Below are positions 6,972-11,112 of a DNA stretch of 11,112 nt, piece after piece. Source of the DNA: SIG440 sp045578305 (GTDB taxonomy: Bacteria; Bacillota; Clostridia; Monoglobales; Monoglobaceae); the NCBI GenBank assembly GCA_045578305.1, contig JAZNKA010000072.1, positions 1 through 11,112 of the forward strand. The letters are read 5' to 3'. The notes under the pieces were generated by a model. That model made no database searches, was not told the origin of the DNA, and saw only the letters and a program-made list of their open reading frames with translations. Numbering within the stretch: position 1 is the stretch's first letter; each line of letters begins with the position of its first letter. The translations under genes were made by a program, and so were the position numbers.

Positions 6972-7455
6972 ACCAAAGTTCAATTTTTTAGATGGGGTTA
7001 TCGCTCTGTTGGTGGTTGTCATGGTGGTGGCAGGAGTGTATTTTGTCAAGGGACGCGGCACAACATCGACTGTGACCGAGAAAAGCGCGGTTGCAGAGAT
7101 ACAGATTCAGCTTACTGAGGTTGACGAAAGTATATACGAAAAGTTTGCTGAGGTTGCAGACAAGAACGAAAGCGTGTGGATTGGTATCAAAGAACGCTTT
7201 GAAGGTAAAGTATCAATTGTAGAATGTGGACCTGCAAAAAAGCTCAGCAAGGACATATACACGGGCAAAGCTGTTATAGCAGAAAACCCAACAGCCAGTG
7301 ATGTGACTGTTACCATAAGAGCGGATGTTGTCGAGACTAATTCGGCAATTGTGGCATCAGGCACCGAGATCAGAGTGGGTGAAGAAACCGCAATCCGAGG
7401 CAAAGGCGTTGCAGGCTTTGGCTTTGTTGTGGGAATAAAAACTGTTTCGGAGTAA
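6964..7455 (+). CDS. DUF4330-family membrane-anchored protein, paralogue 1
   Basis: A 163-residue protein starting with the family's typical KPKFNFLDGVIALLVV stretch: a short cytoplasmic N-terminus, one membrane helix (about residues 10-28), then an extracytoplasmic beta-rich domain of about 130 residues. Family-like blocks are a first strand VAEIQIQLTEV, a mid segment FEGKVSIVE resembling 'GkItdV', and the C-terminal DVTVTIRADVVETNS...SGTEIRVGEETAIRGK pattern. The function of DUF4330 is unknown. The ATG overlaps the glycosyltransferase stop by 8 bases, and a second DUF4330 gene of exactly the same length follows. Placement between a glycosyltransferase and an ABC exporter suggests an envelope accessory, perhaps guiding or presenting glycan or scaffolding the machinery. 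That role is inference. Confidence 0.82.
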   Translation: MDKPKFNFLDGVIALLVVVMVVAGVYFVKGRGTTSTVTEKSAVAEIQIQLTEVDESIYEKFAEVADKNESVWIGIKERFEGKVSIVECGPAKKLSKDIYTGKAVIAENPTASDVTVTIRADVVETNSAIVASGTEIRVGEETAIRGKGVAGFGFVVGIKTVSE

Positions 7456-7479
7456 AAGATGGAAAGGCGGGAGAAGAAA

Positions 7480-7971
7480 ATGTTCAGCAAAGACGGAAAG
7501 CTGTTTGGGAAAATCAGTATTATAGATATTTTGGTTGTTCTGGCGATTGTGATAGCGGCATTTGGTGTGCATACAAGATTTTTTGTAGGAAACGAGAAGG
7601 TCGAGACCGCATCAAGCCATATTGAATACACAATGCGCGTAAGCGAGGTAAGACAGGGCACGGTTGATGCTCTCAAGGATTTTATGGGTCCTGTGTATGA
7701 CTTTACTACCAAGGAATATATGGGCGAGATAGTGGATGTATACTTTGAAGAGGCAATCGGTGCAAATGAGACTGTAAACGGGCAGATGCGCGAGAGTGTT
7801 ATTCCCGAAAAATATGATGTTGTCCTGACTGTCAGGGTTGACGGCAAGATAAACAACTCGGGATATTATAACGCAAACAATCAGGCGATTGCAGCGGGCG
7901 GAACTTTGATTTTTAATTCAAAGGCGGCAAAGACGACAGGCGTTATTGAAGAGGTTTACGAGGTTAAATAA
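7480..7971 (+). CDS. DUF4330-family membrane-anchored protein, paralogue 2
   Basis: Second DUF4330 gene: MFSKDGKLFGKISIIDILVVLAIVI resembles the usual family opening (charged stretch, G-K-I-x-I-I-D, then a membrane helix), followed by an extracytoplasmic domain with TMRVSEVRQGTVDAL, YMGEIVDVYFE and the C-terminal DVVLTVRVDGKINNSGYY...IAAGGTLIFNSK block. These align in order with the same elements of paralogue 1. The ATG at 7480 is chosen over one at 7459 because it has GGGAG (7469-7473) upstream, matches the family's N-terminus, and gives 163 residues, the same length as its neighbour. The 7459 start has GGAG at 7449-7452 and remains possible (170 aa). The stop shares one base with the ABC exporter start (TAATG), which indicates coupled translation. 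Function is unknown. Confidence 0.8.
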   Translation: MFSKDGKLFGKISIIDILVVLAIVIAAFGVHTRFFVGNEKVETASSHIEYTMRVSEVRQGTVDALKDFMGPVYDFTTKEYMGEIVDVYFEEAIGANETVNGQMRESVIPEKYDVVLTVRVDGKINNSGYYNANNQAIAAGGTLIFNSKAAKTTGVIEEVYEVK

Positions 7972-9701
7972 TGTTCAGGCGATTTCTGGCTTATTACAGG
8001 CCGTATATATTTATAGTAATAATTGACCTTTTTTGTGCAGTGCTTACCACAGTGTGCGAACTGGTTTTTCCGCTTATTGTAAGGGAAATAACCGGAATTG
8101 CAACAAGCGGCGGCGGTATGCTGCTTCTGCAGACGGTAATCCGTCTTGGCGGAGTGTATCTGTTTTTGCGGATTGTTGATACTGTGGCGCAGTTTTATAT
8201 GGCAAACATCGGGCATATTATGGGCGCAAAGCTCGAGACCGATATGCGTCGCGACATATTTGACCATTTGCAAAAACTGCCGTTTTCGTATTTTGACAAT
8301 ACAAAGGTCGGGCAGATTATGTCAAGGGTTACCTCGGATTTGTTTGATATAACCGAGTTTTCGCATCACTGTCCCGAGGAATTTTTTATCGCGGGAATCA
8401 AGATTGTCGGTGCGTTTATAATCTTGGCAAGAATAAACCTGGTGTTTACGATTTCAATATTTTTGCTGCTTCCGATTATGCTTGTGTCGGCGATTGTATT
8501 TCGCAAAAAAATGAAGAATGCTTTTAAAAAGCAGCGTCAACAGGTGGGCGAGCTTAATGCGGACCTTGAGGACAGCCTGCTTGGGATAAGAGTGGTAAAA
8601 AGTTTTGCCAACGAGGATGTCGAACGCGAGAAGTTTAAAAAAGGCAACGATAAGTTTTTTGAGACAAAAAAGAATACCTATAAATATATGGCACTTTTTC
8701 AGGCAGGGACTCGCTTTTGCGACGGAGTGATGTACATCAGCGTTATTATGCTGGGGACTGTATTTATGGCAAAGGGGGCGCTTACGGCGGCGGATTTTGT
8801 TGCGTATCTTCTTTATATACAGACACTTATCACTTCAATCCGCAGAATTGTCGAGTTTACCGAGCAGTTTCAAAGAGGCATAACCGGCATTGAAAGGTTT
8901 TACGAAGTTATAGACGAGCCGGTTACCATAAAAGATTCACAGAATGCAGCCGAGCTTGAAACAGTAAACGGCGATGTGGAATTCAGGGATGTGTGCTTCA
9001 AGTATTCGGAAGATTCGCACGAGATTTTGACAAAACTCAACTTAAAAATAAAAAAAGGCGAGAATATTGCATTTGTGGGACCGTCGGGCGGCGGCAAGAC
9101 CACACTTTGCAATCTGATACCAAGATTTTATGAGCTTAACCAGGGCAGCATCCTGATTGACGGAAAAGATATCAAAGAACTGACGCTCAGTTCGCTTAGA
9201 AACAGTATAGGTATGGTACAGCAGGATGTTTATTTGTTCAGCGGTACGGTGTACGAAAATATTGTTTACGGCAAAGTTGACGCGACCCGTGACGAGGTAA
9301 TAAAGGCTGCAAAAGCAGCAGGTGCGCACGACTTCATTATGGAGCTTGCCGATGGATATGATACTTATGTAGGCGAGCGCGGGCTCAAGCTTTCGGGAGG
9401 TCAAAAGCAAAGGATTTCGATTGCAAGGTTGTTCCTCAAAAATCCACCGATTTTGATTTTGGACGAGGCAACCTCGGCACTTGACAACGAGAACGAGCTG
9501 CTTGTTCAAAGGTCGCTTAAAGAGCTTTCAAAGGGCAGGACTACATTTACTATTGCTCACAGATTGACCACAATAAAAAATGCGACCAGAATTTTTGTTC
9601 TTACGAAAGACGGGATAGTGGAAGAGGGAACGCATTCTGAACTTTTGGAAAAAGGCGGCGAATATGCAAAGCTTTATTCGCTTTATACCGAAATTGAATA
9701 G
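7971..9701 (+). CDS. MsbA-like ABC exporter, fused permease and ATPase
   Basis: A 576-residue half-transporter that would act as a homodimer or with an unseen partner. The type IV-exporter membrane domain covers about residues 1-315 with six helices and intracellular loops (PFSYFDNTKVGQIMSRVTSD, 104-123). The nucleotide-binding domain has Walker A GPSGGGKTT (370-378), a Q-loop glutamine at Q417/Q418, signature LSGGQ (474-478), Walker B ILILDE (494-499, E499 catalytic), D-loop SALD (502-505) and H-loop H530. All ATPase residues are intact. The family includes lipid, glycolipid and peptide exporters as well as drug pumps. Its place as last gene of an operon with a flippase, ligase-like protein and glycosyltransferase favours a lipid-linked or glycolipid substrate, but sequence does not distinguish. 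No ribosome site of strong type lies before the ATG, consistent with restart from the overlapping DUF4330 stop. Confidence 0.92.
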   Translation: MFRRFLAYYRPYIFIVIIDLFCAVLTTVCELVFPLIVREITGIATSGGGMLLLQTVIRLGGVYLFLRIVDTVAQFYMANIGHIMGAKLETDMRRDIFDHLQKLPFSYFDNTKVGQIMSRVTSDLFDITEFSHHCPEEFFIAGIKIVGAFIILARINLVFTISIFLLLPIMLVSAIVFRKKMKNAFKKQRQQVGELNADLEDSLLGIRVVKSFANEDVEREKFKKGNDKFFETKKNTYKYMALFQAGTRFCDGVMYISVIMLGTVFMAKGALTAADFVAYLLYIQTLITSIRRIVEFTEQFQRGITGIERFYEVIDEPVTIKDSQNAAELETVNGDVEFRDVCFKYSEDSHEILTKLNLKIKKGENIAFVGPSGGGKTTLCNLIPRFYELNQGSILIDGKDIKELTLSSLRNSIGMVQQDVYLFSGTVYENIVYGKVDATRDEVIKAAKAAGAHDFIMELADGYDTYVGERGLKLSGGQKQRISIARLFLKNPPILILDEATSALDNENELLVQRSLKELSKGRTTFTIAHRLTTIKNATRIFVLTKDGIVEEGTHSELLEKGGEYAKLYSLYTEIE

Positions 9702-9707
9702 ATATTT

Positions 9708-9731
9708 TATAGGTGGGCTCCGCCCCCTATA
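9708..9731. repeat. GC-rich hairpin, probable dispersed repeat
   Basis: TATAGG (9708-9713) pairs with CCTATA (9726-9731) and GGGC (9715-9718) with GCCC (9722-9725), around a TCC loop and one bulged T. It begins six bases after the exporter stop. No T-run follows, so it is not a standard terminator. The look is that of a small intergenic repeat, but no second copy is present in the window. Confidence 0.5.
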
Positions 9732-9804
9732 ACCCCCGTAGCCGCCGCTCAAAGGCTTGGCAGATGTAAATGCTCAAATTTTCTCATTACGCCAACGCTC
9801 GGAT

Positions 9805-9822
9805 ACTCAATATATATTGAGT
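9805..9822. repeat. Perfect 18-bp palindrome
   Basis: ACTCAATATATATTGAGT reads the same on both strands. It lies between the GC-rich hairpin at 9708-9731 and the terminator at 9832-9874. It could be an operator for a dimeric regulator, a transcription-borne hairpin or part of a dispersed element. Nothing in the neighbours decides. Confidence 0.55.
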
Positions 9823-9831
9823 GCCTTCGCT

Positions 9832-9874
9832 AAAAGCGGCGGATGAAAAAGGGAACTGATATCCGCCGCTTTTT
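9832..9874 (+). terminator. Intrinsic terminator of the glycan operon
   Basis: A 13-bp perfect stem, AAAAGCGGCGGAT (9832-9844) with 9861-9873, and a 16-base loop, followed by T. It is the first convincing terminator after the exporter gene, 131 bases past its stop. CCGCCGCT (9742-9749) upstream could pair with its left arm as a competing helix. Confidence 0.78.
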
Positions 9875-9931
9875 GGTTGATTCAAAAATTTTTGCAAACA
9901 TCTGCTCTGTGCCTTTTCTATGGCGGAATTT

Positions 9932-9957
9932 AAAGACACCCAAAGGGTGTCTTTTTT
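9932..9957 (+). terminator. Second intrinsic terminator
   Basis: AAAGACACCC (9932-9941), loop AAA, GGGTGTCTTT (9945-9954) and six T in total (9952-9957). This is a textbook terminator acting as backup to the one at 9832-9874. It may also end any transcript starting between them. Confidence 0.85.
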
Positions 9958-9988
9958 AATTGCCTTATTATTTATAAATCGGTGCGGC

Positions 9989-10027
9989 AGGGGGTTCTGC
10001 AAGGGGACTTTGCTGCAGAAGCCCCCT
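9989..10027. repeat. Large imperfect hairpin, probable repeat
   Basis: AGGGGGTTCTGC (9989-10000) pairs with GCAGAA (10015-10020) and CCCCCT (10022-10027) with one bulged G, around a 14-base loop. AAGGGG in the loop (10001-10006) can compete for CCCCTT (10023-10028). No T-run follows. The region 9875-10045 otherwise contains only the second terminator and no gene. Confidence 0.5.
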
Positions 10028-10045
10028 TGTAAAAAGAAATAATAC

Positions 10046-10074
10046 TTGTAATTTGATTAAAATGATGGTATAAT
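10046..10074 (+). promoter_or_regulatory. Strong promoter of the rod-shaped RNA and small ORF
   Basis: TTGTAA (10046-10051), a 17-base spacer ending in TGG (an extended -10 TG), and perfect TATAAT (10069-10074). Predicted start is about 10081, exactly where the long inverted repeat begins. Confidence 0.8.
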
Positions 10075-10080
10075 ATTTTC

Positions 10081-10240
10081 GTCACATAAATCAAAAAAAC
10101 TTTTGAAGCCATAATAAGTATGAATTTTTGTTTCGGCAAAAATGCATACTCTTTATTCATGCTTGTTATGGCGAGTTTGGATTTGTGTGACAACAAGGAG
10201 TCATGCGTTTTTCATGCGTGGCTTCTGCCACGCATTTTTT
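10081..10240 (+). ncRNA. Rod-shaped RNA or attenuator leader with intrinsic terminator
   Basis: A near-continuous inverted repeat starts at the predicted transcription start: 10081-10092 with 10180-10191 (12 bp, one G-U), AAACT (10097-10101) with AGTTT (10174-10178), and 10108-10124 with 10156-10172 (17 bp including two G-U pairs). The tip holds ATTTTTG/CAAAAAT (10124-10130 with 10137-10143). A competing tip fold pairs 10117-10130 with 10137-10150 (13 bp, one A-G mismatch), so the top of the rod has two exclusive states. A single-stranded linker with AAGGAG then leads to a perfect terminator (10214-10240). The product could be a standalone RNA of about 160 nt or the attenuator leader of the small ORF 20 bases downstream. 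The G-U substitutions keep pairing, which favours an RNA function. The family is not recognised; 6S RNA is rod-like but I cannot match it. Confidence 0.62.
10214..10240 (+). terminator. Perfect intrinsic terminator before the small ORF
   Basis: ATGCGTGGC (10214-10222), loop TTCT, GCCACGCAT (10227-10235) and a T-run to 10240. A second copy of TCATGCG (10201-10207) just upstream can pair with CGCAT of the right arm, a possible antiterminator. Confidence 0.88.
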
Positions 10241-10259
10241 ATTATAAAGGAGAATACTT

Positions 10260-10442
10260 ATGAAATTAAAACCCGATGTTATCAAATCCCATGCCGAGGA
10301 CCTTGTAAAAATTGCCGAGGAGGCCGAAAACAAAGCAAAGCAGCAGCCTTTGACAAGAGAGGAGTTTTTGCAGTTTCTAAAAGACTTTCAACAAAAAAAC
10401 TCTCTTATAATGAAGGAACTTGGTTTAGACGAATTTATTTAG
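10260..10442 (+). CDS. Small orphan protein, 60 aa
   Basis: A 60-residue, highly charged protein without signal or membrane segment, predicted mostly helical (runs such as HAEDLVKIAEEAENKAKQQ and TREEFLQFLKDFQQKN). I do not recognise the family. Support for it being real is a strong AAAGGAG ribosome site (10246-10252) seven bases before the ATG, codon use in keeping with the neighbours, and a dedicated promoter with structured leader upstream. The leader's terminator at 10214-10240 means expression would require readthrough or a promoter I cannot see, which suggests attenuation control. No clear terminator follows, only AT-rich sequence up to the rpsJ promoter at 10510. Confidence 0.7.
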   Translation: MKLKPDVIKSHAEDLVKIAEEAENKAKQQPLTREEFLQFLKDFQQKNSLIMKELGLDEFI

Positions 10443-10509
10443 TGATTTCTTATATAAAATATATAATTTTTGCTTTTAAATAAAAGATTAAAAAAATTTA
10501 AAAAAATTG

Positions 10510-10538
10510 TTGACATTTATTTCTTATTATAGTATACT
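10510..10538 (+). promoter_or_regulatory. Promoter of the rpsJ (S10) operon
   Basis: Perfect TTGACA (10510-10515), a 17-base spacer and TATACT (10533-10538), preceded by A/T tracts (about 10487-10509) that could act as an UP element. Predicted start is near 10545. A near-consensus promoter fits a ribosomal protein operon. Confidence 0.85.
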
Positions 10539-10544
10539 ATTTAG

Positions 10545-10840
10545 GCGTGACAAAGACATACGATGATTCCGGAGGTAGCAAACCCCTTGTCTCACTGGGG
10601 TTTTGGAAATTTCGGAGGAGATTGTCCGGTTTTCAAAAGCGGGCGGAAGGTCACACTTCTATTTTAATACAGAGCAGATTTTTTTGGGTGTGGTATGCTG
10701 TCACACTGCAAGGATTACCTGCGCTGTTGTCCCCGAAACCGATTTTGAAAGAGAAAAAAGGTTCGGGTTTTATTATATGGCTGCGCGAAACGCCCGGCGC
10801 AGTGTAACTATCAAAAGCAAATTTTGAAGGAGGGTAAAAC
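10545..10840 (+). promoter_or_regulatory. Long structured leader of rpsJ
   Basis: About 296 untranslated bases separate the promoter from the rpsJ start. Helices that can be drawn are AAACCCC (10580-10586) with GGGGTTT (10597-10603), GTGTG (10688-10692) with CACAC (10702-10706), CCCGAA-A-CC (10732-10740) with GGTTCGGG (10760-10767), and CTGCGC (10781-10786) with GCGCAG (10797-10802). GTCACACT occurs twice (10650-10657, 10700-10707) and CTGCGC twice (10719-10724, 10781-10786), so alternative pairings are possible. S10 operon leaders are known to be feedback-regulated by ribosomal protein L4 in Escherichia coli; the same control here is inference. Two long frames are open through the leader but have no credible start signals. 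Confidence 0.65.
10732..10776 (+). terminator. Possible attenuator hairpin in the rpsJ leader
   Basis: An 8-bp stem with one bulged A (10732-10740 with 10760-10767) and a 19-base loop is followed by TTTTATTAT (10768-10776). It is weak as a terminator because the T-run is interrupted and the loop is large, but its place before the gene fits an attenuator. Confidence 0.35.
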
Positions 10841-11112
10841 ATGGCAACAGAGAAGATCAGAATCAGACTCAAGGCTTATGACCACAACCTTATCGACCAG
10901 AGTGCCGAAAAGATTGTTGAAACAGCCAAGAGATCGGGAGCAAAGGTTTCAGGACCTATTCCGCTTCCCACAAAGAAGGAAGTCGTTACAATCCTCAGAG
11001 CTGTTCACAAGTACAAGGACAGCCGTGAGCAGTTTGAACTGAGAACTCACAAGAGATTGATTGACGTTTTGGCGCCCAATGCCAAGACAATCGACGCACT
11101 TAAGCACCTTGA
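10841..11112 (+). CDS. rpsJ: Ribosomal protein S10 (uS10), partial at right edge
   Basis: The first 90 residues of the small-subunit protein S10, also known as NusE for its part in antitermination complexes. MATEKIRIRLKAYDHNLIDQSAEKIVETAKRSGAKVSGPIPLP and the downstream KYKDSREQFELRTHKRLIDV block match the family closely with no gap. About 12-15 residues are missing beyond the window. AAGGAGGG (10827-10834) lies six bases before the ATG. In bacteria it heads the S10 ribosomal protein operon (rplC, rplD and others follow). Here it has its own consensus promoter and long leader, with no tuf or rpsG gene directly upstream in the window. Confidence 0.98.
   Translation, partial: MATEKIRIRLKAYDHNLIDQSAEKIVETAKRSGAKVSGPIPLPTKKEVVTILRAVHKYKDSREQFELRTHKRLIDVLAPNAKTIDALKHL

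Noticed and set aside
7107..7856. Long antisense open frame across both DUF4330 genes
   Set aside because: It is the complement of two well-supported genes, has no ribosome site or family features, and is serine/threonine-rich as expected of an antisense shadow.
10203..10247. Leader peptide across the terminator (ATG at 10203 after AAGGAG)
   Set aside because: The ribosome site ends only two bases before the ATG, too close for normal initiation, and the peptide has no run of regulatory codons.
10547..10807. Open frame of 86 codons through the rpsJ leader (GTG start)
   Set aside because: Its start codon is within two or three bases of the predicted transcription start, so there is no ribosome site. 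A second overlapping frame is open over the same stretch, as expected of non-coding sequence.
10603..10827. Open frame of 74 codons in the rpsJ leader with a cysteine-containing VCCH...C stretch
   Set aside because: The only start is a TTG without a ribosome site, and the frame covers the leader's predicted helices. It looked protein-like by eye, so conservation should decide, but I cannot support it.

Overview
The window looks like a chromosomal segment of a Gram-positive, moderately low-GC Clostridia-type bacterium (Bacillota). The grounds are strong AAGGAGG-type ribosome binding sites, several TTG starts, consensus sigma-A promoters, oligo-T hairpin terminators, two DUF4330 genes of the kind I associate with Clostridia, and an S10 operon start with a long leader. 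Genus or species cannot be assigned from this sequence alone.

Layout. Positions 1-150 hold the 3' part of a probable structured RNA of unassigned family, ending at a symmetrical terminator (162-194). Three genes run leftward from 2285 to 193: an exported ApbE-type flavin transferase, a PF06695 (COG2426) membrane protein with its own promoter, and a PAP2-family lipid phosphatase resembling undecaprenyl-pyrophosphate phosphatases. Back-to-back promoters (2309-2388) separate these from a rightward operon of six genes (2416-9701): a MurJ-family lipid-linked glycan flippase, a large O-antigen ligase/polymerase-like membrane protein, a GT4 glycosyltransferase, two DUF4330 paralogues of identical length (163 aa), and an MsbA-like ABC exporter. 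Four of the five junctions overlap; only the junction between the two DUF4330 genes has a short gap. This implies one transcript and coupled translation.

The intergenic stretch 9702-10080 has no gene. It carries two good terminators and several hairpins or palindromes that look like dispersed repeats. From a strong promoter at 10046-10074 runs a compact, rod-shaped RNA (about 10081-10240) with two competing folds and a perfect intrinsic terminator. A 60-residue orphan ORF (10260-10442) follows directly. A consensus promoter at 10510-10538 then drives a roughly 300-nt leader in front of rpsJ (ribosomal protein S10), which runs off the right edge.

How it fits together. The two divergent operons plausibly share the undecaprenyl carrier lipid. 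The rightward operon would build, flip, polymerise or transfer, and export an envelope glycan. The PAP2 enzyme, and possibly the PF06695 protein, would recycle the carrier. This functional link is inference. The best candidates for something undescribed are the DUF4330 pair inside the glycan operon, the bistable rod RNA at 10081-10240, and the RNA at the left edge.
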